Both the position numbers and the translations under genes were made by a program. Below are positions 12,400 to 22,281 of a DNA stretch of 64,000 bases, in pieces (the first letter of the stretch is position 1; each line of letters opens with the position of its first letter). The stretch spans positions 31,200,144 to 31,264,143 of the forward strand of contig OX485809.1 in the NCBI GenBank assembly GCA_950295325.1, written 5' to 3'. Origin of the DNA: Polytrichum commune. Lineage: Eukaryota; Streptophyta; Polytrichopsida; Polytrichales; Polytrichaceae. The notes below the pieces were generated by a model. It ran no database searches. It was not told the DNA's origin and saw only the letters and a list, made by a program, of their open reading frames with translations.

Positions 12400-12629
12400 C
12401 AAATTATAGTTTTTATAGTTTTTATTATTTTTTATTTTTTATTGAGACAGAAGGCCGACATGCCAACGTCAAAGCACAAGAGACAGTTGACCACCTGGTA
12501 AGTTTTCCGTCAAGTAGAGAGGAGATTTCACAGTCGGGATTCGAACCGCCAACCTCTTCCTTGGGATTTGGGTATCTCTCCACCATCATCCGGTAGTTTA
12601 AGGTCATCTCGGACCACCAAATTATAGTT
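12400..12629. repeat. SINE copy 1 with its target duplication
   Basis: CAAATTATAGTT at 12400-12411 is repeated exactly at 12618-12629. This 12 bp direct repeat brackets the SINE and marks its insertion. Confidence 0.9.
12412..12617 (-). mobile_element. tRNA-derived SINE, full-length copy
   Basis: Read on the minus strand it starts GGTGGTCCGAGATGACC. It carries a tRNA-like region with ATGATGGTGGAGAGA (resembling an A box) and GGTTCGAATCC, a perfect polymerase III B box (about 12537-12547). It ends in CTTCTGTCTCAATAAAAAAT, an A-rich tail. Length is about 206 bp with a perfect 12 bp target duplication. Two shorter copies occur at 39487 and 42299. It has no coding capacity and would be moved by a LINE. 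Confidence 0.85.
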
Positions 12630-12683
12630 ATGGCATTGGTGTTTTCTCAACTCCACATTCAGATTTGAATGCTCCAATAAACA

Positions 12684-12910
12684 GGGAGAACCGACTGCTA
12701 GTTATAGATGAATCGGCTGAGTTTAAGAAATAACTAGTTCAAGTTGAAGACTTCAGGAAGATTATCGATTATTTTAGAGGAATTTAGAGAAGATATTTCA
12801 TATTAATATAAAAAATTGAAAGGTTTGGAATCATCGTATATATTAATATAGTAATCATCTTACGTATTAATATAGTAACCGATTGGACTTGGAAACACTA
12901 GGATCTTGAC
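12684..12910 (+). repeat. Family F repeat, lacking its 3' end
   Basis: Starts GGAGAACCGACTGC, continues GATGAATCGGCTGAGTTTAA and GAAATAACTAGTTCAAGTTG, and ends GGAAACACTAGGATCTTGAC. The final block seen in other copies (CGATTATGCCCAAAAA...) is missing at the junction with the MITE at 12914. Confidence 0.6.
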
Positions 12911-12913
12911 TGA

Positions 12914-13429
12914 GGGCCACTTCACACACGAGCCAAGAGCCGTGACCATGAAATTGTGAGAGCCCAAAAGAAAGTGTCCAAAGGCCGTCCCAATACACCT
13001 CCAAAATCATGTAGTGTGGTCACGGATCCCCAAGTGTAATGTGAAGTCATATGTGATTGGGCCCTCAACCAAATGCTATTGTAATGAATTTCTATTCATG
13101 CGGGTCCTCACACATGAATAAATAGAATAAATAGAATAAATCAACGGTTATAAGCATTTGTAGTGACTTGGTCTCCCAATGGTTTTGTGTTAGGCCTACC
13201 TCCAAGAAATGGTTTTTGAAAATAATCCAAGTGATCATGAAACATGATCCATTCGATGCCATGTTAGGAATCCATGTAGACTTTACATCCATCTTGCATT
13301 CACTTACATACTCTGTTGGTCCTTCAAGCGCAATGTGAAGCAAACTTGGACCAGCTCTACCTTTTCCACCAATGAGAGTGCTTGAAGGGTACTGGACACG
13401 GGCTCTCATACTCGTGTGTGAAGTGGCCC
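12914..13429 (+). mobile_element. PIF/Harbinger-like MITE, family H
   Basis: The left end GGGCCACTTCACACACGAG is matched by the reverse complement of CTCGTGTGTGAAGTGGCCC at the right. Length is 516 bp. The interior matches 27795-28296 in the opposite orientation and the half copy at 49236-49451, including ATTCATGCGGGTCCTCAC. Flanking triplets are TGA and AAA, so the duplication is not preserved. The ORF at 13092-13544 runs off the element and is not a real gene. Confidence 0.7.
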
Positions 13430-13620
13430 AAAGAAATAACCAGTTCAAGTTCAAGACTTCAAAAAGATTATTGATTATTTGAGAGGAATCTAGAGAATAT
13501 ACTTCATATATATGAATAAAGAAAAAAAATCGAAAGATGTCCACATGTTACCACTTGAGACTTGGAAACACAAGAATCTCGACCAATTATGCCCAAAAAA
13601 ACTCCCAGTACATTATGTCC
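13430..13620 (+). repeat. Family F repeat, lacking its 5' end
   Basis: Begins AGAAATAACCAGTTCAAG, the middle of the family consensus. It continues through CGAAAGATGTCCACATG to GACTTGGAAACACAAGAATC and CTCGACCAATTATGCCC. Together with 12684-12910 it forms two partial copies flanking the MITE. They overlap in sequence content, so they are not a simple split of one copy. Confidence 0.6.
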
Positions 13621-13671
13621 ATTACTTTAATTTACTTCACTAATTATAACTAGACCTTTCAAGCCGGTTAC

Positions 13672-13882
13672 TGTGGTTTACCAATTTGGAGTTCCACATT
13701 GCTGTAACTTCATACATCGATATTATTAGTTTTAACATAAATAACATAAATAGATAGTATGCACATTAAAGAACAAAACATAACTTATTTTAGTAGGAAA
13801 AAAACACTCCTAATGAACAAATAACTTAAAATTGTGATAGCATCGTGTAGTGACTCCTCCAAAAAGGTTGACCACAATAATA
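13672..13882. mobile_element. MITE-like element, family D
   Basis: The left side reads TACCAATTTGGAGTTCCACA then TTGCTGTAAC. The right side, reverse complemented, reads GTGGTCAACC...GGAG then TCACTACACGATGCTATCAC. Both are diverged forms of the family D arm (ATTTGGAGTTACG.AGTGC.ATAAC) seen at 45552, 50099 and 59966. The central part (GTATGCACATTAAAGAACAA) also matches 60060-60080. Confidence 0.5.
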
Positions 13883-15839
13883 TAAGTGTGAAAGGTGAAC
13901 TTAGTTCAAGCATTGAAAAATTCCACGATGGTTAAATAAAGAAATACTCGGTACATATTTGAACATCATCCAATATCATTGACTTTGCTCGAAACTTGAA
14001 CACGCTTAGTATTTGATTGGTGTATATAGTATGACAAAAGAAGCTGAAAAGTAAGTCCACCCGGAAAGAATTTAAAGTACATACGCAAAACACTAACTAT
14101 TTTGAGGACGTGACCATAGTTTATGGTTATCTAGGGTCGTAGTCTATGTGGCATCATCCCCACATGATGATGATAGAGGGACAATAAATAACGTCCAATA
14201 TGAGAAAGCCAAGCCAAAGTGGGCCCGAAAGGTAGAAGTCAAGGACTATCTTTATGGTCCTCGTATCTAGGTGTTATGTTCCTAAAAGAGTGTGTGTAGG
14301 CCCCATACCCGCTAAGTGGCATGTATGACAATGTTCCCTTTCTTTAAATGCTATCTCATTTTACACCTATTACTATGGCCCACTAGAATTTTGATGTGTC
14401 ATGATGATTTTGGTCAATGTAATCTCTTTTTGACCCACGTCAATCTGAGCTCACATCATCATATGTTCAAACTTGTTTTGAACCTGATGTTTTCTACATG
14501 AACAACTATTCACGTTTCATTAGTTTGAATGTGTACATTGTGGAAGGAGAGGGCATCAGTCAAAATATTATTAAATCACTCAGCTATGATAGCACATTAT
14601 TTTCAAGTTCAAATTTTAAAATGAAAAAGTCATTATCAAATGTCACTGGCAAAGAGGGTTATTTATTTCATTCATTTTTTGAATTTCCAAGTTGAGTACA
14701 TGCTTTATTGATGGTTTCATTTCGGGAATTAAAGCTAGTCAATTGCTCCTTTAGTAAGTGGAAGTGAACATATTTGATTTTGAACCTTGAAGTTGAGGTG
14801 CGCTCAATATGAGTTTTGTGGAGAAACAACCTTCAAGAATGCAAAGACAACTTTTGGGGGGAAGTTGGATGGGACGGGCAATGTTTTTCATTCAGGTTTT
14901 GAATTTTTCCTATTATTTTCTCAAGGGTTGCCCAAAGGTTGCAGGTTGCGGATCCCAACCTTATCTTTGGCAGAGATCCCTCCCCTAAAAGTTCGTAGGG
15001 GAAGGATTGAAGTCTCCCGTATTATTTGTTCATTGGCTCCAACTTGAGACCAAAGATATGCATCAAAGATTGGGGACTAAAGACATGGGACTTTGATGGT
15101 GTGTTGGAGGCACCAAACACACGATATGTGTTTGACAAGCTCTCACTTGAAATCCTAAAGTATCTCGTGAATGATGTTTGGGACTGCCCAAAGTTCAAGT
15201 TCTTGTTTTGTGGGCCATGAGCAAACAACTCTATTATTTGGATTGCCGTGACATCTTCCAACTTTAGACAACTTTACATTTTGTTTCTCAAGAAACCCTT
15301 AACCCACATATTTTGCATAGAGGCCACAATGTGGTGTCCATGTCATGTCCCAGTATGCCTACCACCAATTGAAGGATATTTTGGAAAAGCCCACACTTTT
15401 AGGGTAGTGTCAATTTCTCCTACATAATGGTGCTCCAAAAAGTGTATTTGAGCATATTGTGCTATTTCAACTTCACTCTCATGCAAGCTCGCTATTGGCT
15501 TCTCAAATATTTGAACTATTTCTTAAGCAATTGTTACCTTGTTGAATAATTTGAATATCCACAATAACATGTGAAAACATCTCCATAGGAGGGACTCCTT
15601 GTTGAAAACTATTGGTGTATCCCCATTATTAATGGGCTATTCCTCACCAAGCTAAGATTGTATCTTGAAAACACAACTCATAAGCTCAAAACCCTAAACA
15701 TGCTTATATTTTTGTGTTCCATGTGGAAACTACATTCTAGCACATACAAAAACAAAATTGAGAGTCCTCTACGGTATGAGTAGGTTTTCGTATAAGATCT
15801 TGAGATGAAAAGTACATATTATTAAAAGTATCTTCTCCC
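13883..15839. other. No gene recognised
   Basis: Small ORFs only (for example 14316-14501, 14787-15047 and 15022-15261), with no domain or splice context. The patch 14925-15010 is more GC-rich than its surroundings, but its frames are short. Confidence 0.5.
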
Positions 15840-16100
15840 TCACTCACACACACCTACTACTCTTAGCCCCTTACACGCCCCCTCCCCCGCCCCCCCCAAC
15901 TACAAAACTACTACTCCCGTACCCTGGAGACGTAGTCTCAAGTGCTCAAGGAATGCATACTCACACCAATAGTTAGGAGCATGCCTTGCACACCCCCGAT
16001 CTCCCAAACTACATTTGAAAAATTACACTCGACCCGCATGGCCGCACACGCAAACCCTGAAGCCCTCGCTATCCTCATAATCCCGCATGAGGATTGGTAC
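15840..16100 (+). pseudogene. Upstream half of a decayed A/C-rich coding region
   Basis: The plus strand becomes strongly C-rich and G-poor here, as at 22659-23940 beyond the retrotransposon. A frame from ATG 16038 runs open to 16100 and ends IIPHEDWY. It continues in phase at 22659 once the retrotransposon and one GGTAC are ignored, staying open until TAG 22794-22796. This suggests one older coding stretch split by the insertion. A LINE first ORF is possible by composition, but I cannot prove it. Confidence 0.3.
16096..16100 (+). repeat. Target duplication GGTAC, left copy
   Basis: Matches 22654-22658 exactly. A 5 bp duplication is normal for Ty1/copia integrases. Confidence 0.95.
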
Positions 16101-16463
16101 TGTTAAGATAGCAATCAGATATAGCAACCAGGTGTTATGAACTCTAATGTAAGGGTCCAGGGTATTAACCTGGATACCCGCCTGTAATAGGATATGTACT
16201 CAGTAGAGATAGTGGGTTAACCTGAACCCGGGTACCATAGACCATGACTTCATCCTGTCATGGCCGGGTATCAACCAGTACAGTATGAAGTAGACAAGGT
16301 GCTGGTATACGATGCATGTAGGTTGCTGACACCTGGCCTTTATACCTCAAGGCCATACATTGTATTATATATACCCCTTAGTTCCTCATTAAGGGAAGTT
16401 AATTATGAAGTATTTTATGCACCGAAACTCTGTCTCATTTAGCAACCTGACTTACTTCTAACA
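16101..16463 (+). repeat. 5' LTR
   Basis: Length 363 bp, starting TGTTAAGATA and ending CTTCTAACA. It differs from the 3' LTR only at 16253 (T against G), 16302 (C against T) and 16312 (A against G). It contains the putative promoter at 16366. The ORF at 16260-16442 recurs in the other LTR and is not a gene. Confidence 0.95.
16366..16373 (+). promoter_or_regulatory. Putative TATA box in the LTR
   Basis: TATATATA within ATTGTATTATATATACCCC, about 90 bp before the LTR end. Transcription would start some 30 bp downstream. The same motif is at 22556-22563 in the 3' LTR. Inferred from position and sequence only. Confidence 0.5.
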
Positions 16464-16480
16464 CGTTATCAACACGCTCC
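16464..16480 (+). other. Candidate primer-binding region
   Basis: The 17 bases after the LTR read CGTTATCAACACGCTCC. This keeps only a TATCA core of the usual initiator-methionine tRNA site (TGGTATCAGAGC), so the primer tRNA is not identified. Position is the main support. Confidence 0.35.
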
Positions 16481-17518
16481 TGGCACCTTAGTTTCTATTC
16501 ACAATCCTCATCTCTCTTATATCTGACATGCTTTGTAGATACTCTATTCTGGTGAGGAAAAACGAAAGATCACATGAGTGAATGCTGTAGATAACTCTGC
16601 ACTGGATAACTTCTTTAGATAATTCTGCACGGCATTAATAGACACTCACACACACATATTTTGTTCACCACCTTGCAGCACCTTTGTTTCTGTTTTGTTT
16701 GTCTCACATATATCCTTATGATGTTCTTCTGTTATGCTTGAGAATTGACTAACCATGGAAACAAAATGCTGTCCAAAATTTCTTATACTGTTTTACTAAC
16801 CCCTGATTGTCATTTTCACCTTTCTGTTATATACTAATACAATTGTTGCTGTCGTGATTCATTTTTGTATACACTAACCGACAAATTATCTATATCTGTG
16901 AATATACATATATATATTTTATTTACTAACAATCTCTGTGTTTTTATACCAGCGATAATCTGTTTAATACTAACTACTCTTATATTATATATATACACAC
17001 ATATACATATATATCGTCTTTCTGTTTTGACTATAAAAAAATAAAAAAATAAAAAATATAAATATATATACTAATACAAACTATACTCTGTTTTTCTGAA
17101 ATACTAACTTGCGTTCAGTCAAGATTTTCTTTTACTAACTATCTGATATATATATACATATATATATATACTGTTTCACTAACATAAAAATTATATATAT
17201 TATATATATTATATATATACAAACCTGCTGTTTTTATTTACCTACTAACTATCGTGTAACAGAATATATAAGATATATTTATAATATATCTTCAATATCT
17301 GTCTATACTTCGTTGTTTCAATATCTGTCTATACTTTGTTGTTTCAATATCTGTCTATACTTCGTTGCTTCAATATCTGTCTATACTTTTCCTGTCTATA
17401 CTAAGTAGTTATATATTCTAATATCTGTCTATACTTCTCTGTATATAGACCAACCTCTGTATCTCTTTTGCATCTGTTTCTACTAAATATACATATGAAA
17501 GAACAATAAAAACTGTAT
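16481..17518 (+). other. AT-rich untranslated leader of the retrotransposon
   Basis: About 1 kb with no long ORF and many TATATA runs. TACTAAC occurs exactly six times (16794, 16924, 16968, 17102, 17133, 17243), with near-matches CACTAAC and TACTAAT between them, often after CTGTTT. The 3' part holds a 26 bp tandem repeat. Function, if any, is unknown. Confidence 0.7.
17293..17390 (+). repeat. 26 bp tandem repeat in the leader
   Basis: Four units starting at 17293, 17319, 17345 and 17371. Each begins CAATATCTGTCTATACTT and then CGTTGTTT or a variant. Degenerate fragments (CTGTCTATACT) continue to about 17440. Confidence 0.9.
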
Positions 17519-20398
17519 ATGGCACGTTGTTTGGTCAGAACACCAAAAATGGTCAAAGATATACCCACTCAACCCATGTTTACTGAAAATAGAATGCAAT
17601 CTCTTATGTTTTTCCCCTTACAAGCAGATGGATCAAACTTTTTAGAATGGGCTAATGACGCTAAAACATTACTAAGCGCAGATGATCTAGCTAGAACCCT
17701 CACAATCCAACCTTCAACTGGTCACATCCAACCTATACCACCTGCCATGCGATGGCAAGCATTGCTACAGCTTCGTAGACATCTAGATCATTCATTAAGA
17801 CTGCAGTATTTACAAGTTGAGGATCTAGCAGAACTTTGGAATCTTCTTTATACACGGTTTAACCATCAACAGACTCTGTTCTTACCTCAAGCTAGATCAG
17901 ATTGGATCAACTTACGAGTTTTAGACTTTCAGGATTTTTCTACGTTTAATTCCGAACTTCACCGAATTACTGCACAACTGCGATTAATATGCGGCGAAAC
18001 CATATCAGAGGCTGAGCTTATAGAGAAGACTCTCTCCACTTTTCCCCCTGCAACTGCAATTTTATCACAACAATATCGTAATATGAAATTCAAAACACAT
18101 GCTAATCTCATGTCTACTTTATTATTGGCAGAAAAACACCATCAGCTATTACTAAGAAATGCTGATTCATGTCCAACTAGAGAGATCCATAATACGAAGG
18201 TACCAGCAGCTGCTGGGCTAAGGGGTCCTGTTACCACATACAACACCACTGCAGGACCTGCTACTGCTGCTGTTGCTGGGCATGCTGGTCGTAGCAGTTC
18301 GAATGGACCTGCTGGTTGGAGCAGTTCAACTGGACCAGTTGGTTACAACAACACTACTGGACCTGCTGGTTGGAGCAACACTATTGGACCTGCTGGCTGG
18401 AGCGGTTCTATTTCAGCACCTGATTTCAGGAACTCTACAGGTGGAGTTCAACCTTATGCAGAAGCCCATGCTGCAGAAGCATCCAGGAGACCCCTGAGAG
18501 GTTCTTTTCGTAGACCTCATTCTAAACCTCCCAGAGTGATGCAAAGAGGGAATCAAAATAGATCTAGACCTCCGCCCAGACCCTACACAAATAAACCAGC
18601 GAAGGGTAGCTGTCACAAATGCGGACGCAAAGGTCATTTTGCCAAAGAATGTAGAGCCCCTCCTTATTTGGTCAATATGTATAAGGAACTACAACAATTA
18701 CGTATTCAACCCCGCCAGAATTATAATTTTCAAACTGAAGACCCCTCTTCCTCTACCTATGATGTTGAGAGTTTTATGACTATCTATGAGAAGCAAACAT
18801 CGGACCCGGATGTTGCTCTCCTAGATAGTGCATCTACACATACGATATTGACCAATCTTGAATTCTTCCATTTCACTGAAAATGAGAAGTCCTGGCACCA
18901 TTGTAAGCTTATCACAATGGCCGGAAGCCGAAATATGAGATTTCGGGAGGGCCGGGCAACGGTCGTTTTGCCCGGGGGCTTCCCCCTCACTTGCGCGAAT
19001 GCAATGTACGCTCCAGATGCGCCTCGTAGTCTGATCAGCTACAGGGATCTGAGAGCGAGGAAGATCCACGTTTCCACTGCGATGGAAAATGATGAAGAGG
19101 TTCTGGAGCTCAGGCAAGGGCAGGAGATCCTTGCCACCGCGAAAGCGGGAGACGACGGCCTGTATAAGATTGTCATAAAGCCCTTGACATGTAGCCCCAT
19201 CTCTCTGATAGATGAGGAAGAGGTTTGTATGGCTACTTGGGCTGGAGACCCTGAAGCAAAACGCCACAACCTGGCACAGGGAGTATCTTTAGATACTATA
19301 GCCAAGCCTGATTTATGGCATATGAGGTTAGGACATCCGGGAACCACAATATTCCGCCGGATGATTCCATTGATAACAGGTCATAACTTGTTGACAGCTG
19401 AAGCTGAGAAAACTCATGCTTGTGTAGCATGCATTAAGGGGAAATTTATCAAAAGACCATCCAGTTGGACCTTACCCAAGGAACTACCCCCACCACTGTT
19501 TAGAATACAAGGAGATATTTGTGGGCCAATTAATCCTCCATCTGGAATATTTAGATACTATCTAGTACTTGTGGATGCCTCGGGAAGTCACTTTGAAGTC
19601 TCCCTACTTCCAACTAGGAATCTGGTCTTCCCTAAAATATTAGCTATCCTACTAAGGTATCGGAACCATTTTCCAGAAAACCCAATCAAACATCTTAGGA
19701 TGGATAATGCCAAAGAGTTCCGATCACAAGTGTTTGAGGACTACTGTACAGCTATGAGCATAAATCTAACCTACTCAGTCCCCTATGAGCATAGCCAGAA
19801 TGGGTTAGCAGAGGCTTTTATTAAAAAGATCCAGCTAATAGGTAGACCTCTGTTACTGCATGCTAACCTACCAGTCACATTATGGGGTCATGCAGTCTTA
19901 CATGCAGCAGCACTGCTAAGGCTAAGACCAACCTTAATTAATACCCAAACACCATATGAGTTGGTAGCTGGCAGACCACCAAGTGTAGCACACATAAGAA
20001 TATTTGGTTGCCAAGTATGGGTCCCTGTTTCTGAACCTAATAGAAATACCATTGGACCACATCATCAAGAAGGGATTTATATAGGCTTTGATTCTGCATC
20101 AATCATCAGATACCTAGATCCTATATCCGGAGCTTTACTTCGAGCCAGATTCGCAAATTGCAGGTTTATTGAAACTGTATTTCCAACCTTGCAGAAATTT
20201 CCTAAACAACCAACTGAAAACCTTACCTTTCTAGCTCCTGAAACATTGACCATGAACCCTGATCCTCCCACATCCTTATCTAATACAGAAGTAGCTAAAC
20301 TTCTGAACCTTAATCAATGGCTGAGAATACCCCAGATGGTTTCTCATCTGAAACCAGAATCCTTAGACATCCCCTTCCTGGTACCGGGAATACCCTAG
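17519..20398 (+). CDS. gag-pro-int: Copia Gag-protease-integrase polyprotein
   Basis: 959 residues. The N-terminal capsid-like Gag domain covers about residues 1-230. A Gly/Pro/Ser/Thr-rich linker with four 9-residue repeats (GPAGWSSST type) follows at nt 18305-18412. A zinc knuckle C365-C378 fits CX2CX4HX4C (CHKCGRKGHFAKEC). The aspartic protease motif LLDSAST has D436. The integrase zinc-binding region has WHMRLGHPG and CVACIKGK. Catalytic triad D666, D729 and E765 has D-35-E spacing. The C-terminal integrase part includes IFGCQVWVPV. The protease motif reads DSA where many copia elements have DSG. The frame ends in TAG at 20396, before the reverse transcriptase. The first ATG after the leader was taken as start. 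The product would form particles and integrate cDNA. Confidence 0.93.
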   Translation: MARCLVRTPKMVKDIPTQPMFTENRMQSLMFFPLQADGSNFLEWANDAKTLLSADDLARTLTIQPSTGHIQPIPPAMRWQALLQLRRHLDHSLRLQYLQVEDLAELWNLLYTRFNHQQTLFLPQARSDWINLRVLDFQDFSTFNSELHRITAQLRLICGETISEAELIEKTLSTFPPATAILSQQYRNMKFKTHANLMSTLLLAEKHHQLLLRNADSCPTREIHNTKVPAAAGLRGPVTTYNTTAGPATAAVAGHAGRSSSNGPAGWSSSTGPVGYNNTTGPAGWSNTIGPAGWSGSISAPDFRNSTGGVQPYAEAHAAEASRRPLRGSFRRPHSKPPRVMQRGNQNRSRPPPRPYTNKPAKGSCHKCGRKGHFAKECRAPPYLVNMYKELQQLRIQPRQNYNFQTEDPSSSTYDVESFMTIYEKQTSDPDVALLDSASTHTILTNLEFFHFTENEKSWHHCKLITMAGSRNMRFREGRATVVLPGGFPLTCANAMYAPDAPRSLISYRDLRARKIHVSTAMENDEEVLELRQGQEILATAKAGDDGLYKIVIKPLTCSPISLIDEEEVCMATWAGDPEAKRHNLAQGVSLDTIAKPDLWHMRLGHPGTTIFRRMIPLITGHNLLTAEAEKTHACVACIKGKFIKRPSSWTLPKELPPPLFRIQGDICGPINPPSGIFRYYLVLVDASGSHFEVSLLPTRNLVFPKILAILLRYRNHFPENPIKHLRMDNAKEFRSQVFEDYCTAMSINLTYSVPYEHSQNGLAEAFIKKIQLIGRPLLLHANLPVTLWGHAVLHAAALLRLRPTLINTQTPYELVAGRPPSVAHIRIFGCQVWVPVSEPNRNTIGPHHQEGIYIGFDSASIIRYLDPISGALLRARFANCRFIETVFPTLQKFPKQPTENLTFLAPETLTMNPDPPTSLSNTEVAKLLNLNQWLRIPQMVSHLKPESLDIPFLVPGIP
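18305..18412 (+). repeat. 27 bp minisatellite inside gag
   Basis: Four in-frame units start at 18305, 18332, 18359 and 18386. They encode GPAGWSSST, GPVGYNNTT, GPAGWSNTI and GPAGWSGSI. They lie in the linker before the zinc knuckle. Confidence 0.9.
20314..20398 (+). other. Overlap of the two polyprotein frames
   Basis: The second frame opens after TAA 20311-20313, and the first closes at TAG 20396-20398. Passing from the first to the second needs a -1 shift inside this window. No canonical X_XXY_YYZ slippery heptamer was found in the correct phase. A single-base deletion in this copy would give the same picture. Confidence 0.75.
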
Positions 20399-22203
20399 CC
20401 AAAAGACCACCTGAAAACCCAACCTATACCTCTCAACCAGACAAAAGACTTAAATCACATTTTACAGCTGAAGATGTCCAAGAATTCAAGACTGAAGACG
20501 TCCAAGACAAGACTGAAGACATGGATTTTTACCTCGGGGAACCAGCTGAACCTCATGTAATCACACCTGATCCTAATCTGGACTCTAACCCAGCCACACT
20601 TAAACAAGCCATGTCTAGACCTGACTGGCCACAATGGCAGCAAGCCATTACAACTGAATACAATTCTCTTCGTAAACATAAAGTATTCGGGGATCTGTCC
20701 ATCGAACTTAACCAACCACCTGTAGGCCATAAGCTTATATTTACTAGAAAATTCGATACTCAGGGTAATGTCATCAGATACAAGGTCGGATTAGTAGCCC
20801 AGGGTTTCACACAAAGACCAGGCATAGATTATGAACAAACCTACAGTCCAGTCATGGATACTACTTCATTTAGATATCTGCTAGCCTTGACAGTCCATAT
20901 GTCTTTGCATATCTACCTATTAGATGTTGTTACAGCCTATCTTCATGGCACATTAGATTCTGTTTTATATCTAGTACCCCCTCCTGGATTTCTGAATCAA
21001 GTACCTAACCCAAAGCCAGGGAGATTTGCAGGGTTAAGAATTCATAAAGCCTTATATGGTCTGAAACAATCAGGACGCACCTGGTATCACCATTTATGCC
21101 ATTTTCTGATAAGCAAAGGTTTTATATATAACTCTACCCTGCCCTGTATTTTTACTCTTACCAAAAACTCTGAATTTATTATTCTGGCCGTATATGTTGA
21201 TGACTTAAACATAATAGGTACATCAGAACTTTGTCAATATGCTCAAAATATACTCACTCAGAAGTTTGACATGAAATTTTTAGGCCCTACTACCTACTGT
21301 CTAGGACTTCAGGTACATCACGTACCAAACCAGGGCATACTTCTGCATCAGGAGGCATATGTGAACAAAATTCTTAAAGAATTTCAAATGGATCAAGCTA
21401 ATCCCCTAGCTGCCCCTATGATAGGACCTAGCAAAACTAATAATGATCCATATCAACCTCGTGAGGAGGAGGAGGAGATCGTAGACAAGTCTAGGTACCT
21501 CACAGCGGTTGGAATGTTTACGTATCTAACGACACACACTAGACCTGATATAGCATTTGCGACCAGCATACTAGCTAGACATAGTCAGAATCCTACAATC
21601 AGACATTGGAATGGTATTAAGCACCTTTTAAAATACCTACGCAGGACTTCTGATCTCGGGTTATTCTACAAGAGAACTAACAACCCTGAAATTTCAGGTT
21701 TTGCAGATTCTGGTTTTCGAACTGATATGATTGCAGGAAAGTCGCAGACTGGTTACATATTTATGAAAAACGGCGCTCCCATATCCTGGAAATCCACGAA
21801 GCAGACAACTACTGCCACATCGACTAACCATGCTGAGCTTCTCGCATTTCATGAAGCTGCAAGGGAATGCGTATGGTTGAGAACTATGGAACAGATTCTG
21901 ATAAAACAATGCAGGTTACAGATCAAGGAACAGCCTACTACCATTTTCGAGGATAATGCTGCCTGTATCAGGCAAATGAGTTCTGGTTTCATCAAGGCTG
22001 ATCGGACGAAACATATCAGCCCACACATATTCACATACAGTCAAGACTTAATAGAAAAGGGACAGTTAGAAATTCGAAAAGTACAATCTGAGCATAATTT
22101 AGCTGACATGTTGACTAAAGCTCTACCAGCCTACAAACTTAGAAAATTGATAGAAGCAGCTGGGATGAAGACACTCCACTCATTAACCTCATCTGGATGT
22201 TAA
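20317..22203 (+). CDS. pol (RT-RH): Copia reverse transcriptase-RNase H
   Basis: 628 residues from the first ATG, which need not be a real start because the domain is normally made as part of the polyprotein. The reverse transcriptase runs from about residue 100 to 350: RYKVGLVAQGFTQRPGIDY, first catalytic aspartate D203 in LLDVVTAYLHG, LYGLKQSGRTWY, and YVDD at 293-296. RNase H follows with D464, E507, D546 and D597 (FADSGF, NHAELLAF, EDNAACI, HNLADMLTKALP). An acidic Glu run (about 384-388) comes from GAG codons. The product copies the element RNA into DNA. Both halves are otherwise intact. Confidence 0.93.
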   Translation: MAENTPDGFSSETRILRHPLPGTGNTLAKRPPENPTYTSQPDKRLKSHFTAEDVQEFKTEDVQDKTEDMDFYLGEPAEPHVITPDPNLDSNPATLKQAMSRPDWPQWQQAITTEYNSLRKHKVFGDLSIELNQPPVGHKLIFTRKFDTQGNVIRYKVGLVAQGFTQRPGIDYEQTYSPVMDTTSFRYLLALTVHMSLHIYLLDVVTAYLHGTLDSVLYLVPPPGFLNQVPNPKPGRFAGLRIHKALYGLKQSGRTWYHHLCHFLISKGFIYNSTLPCIFTLTKNSEFIILAVYVDDLNIIGTSELCQYAQNILTQKFDMKFLGPTTYCLGLQVHHVPNQGILLHQEAYVNKILKEFQMDQANPLAAPMIGPSKTNNDPYQPREEEEEIVDKSRYLTAVGMFTYLTTHTRPDIAFATSILARHSQNPTIRHWNGIKHLLKYLRRTSDLGLFYKRTNNPEISGFADSGFRTDMIAGKSQTGYIFMKNGAPISWKSTKQTTTATSTNHAELLAFHEAARECVWLRTMEQILIKQCRLQIKEQPTTIFEDNAACIRQMSSGFIKADRTKHISPHIFTYSQDLIEKGQLEIRKVQSEHNLADMLTKALPAYKLRKLIEAAGMKTLHSLTSSGC

Positions 22204-22281
22204 TACTCTTTTCTTTATCCAAGGTTTTATCCCAGGAAGGGTTTTACTTGGAAAAGTTTTTAACGAGGTTAACACCAGGTT

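Noticed and set aside
12537-12547. tRNA gene, from the perfect B box
   Set aside because: The tRNA-like fold is incomplete, and the sequence is part of a SINE with an A-rich tail and target duplication.
13092-13544. 150-codon minus-strand ORF
   Set aside because: It runs across a MITE end into a family F repeat and is not kept in the second copy at 27795.
16260-16442. 60-codon ORF starting MAGYQPVQYEVDK, repeated at 22450-22632
   Set aside because: It lies within the LTRs, is duplicated only because the LTR is, and overlaps the promoter region.
16794-17249. TACTAAC words as real splice branch points
   Set aside because: No splice junction evidence exists, and the words recur too often; kept only as an unexplained repeated motif.
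18413-19347. Minus-strand ORFs of 68 to 148 codons inside gag-pro-int
   Set aside because: They are shadows of the plus-strand polyprotein and have no motif of their own.
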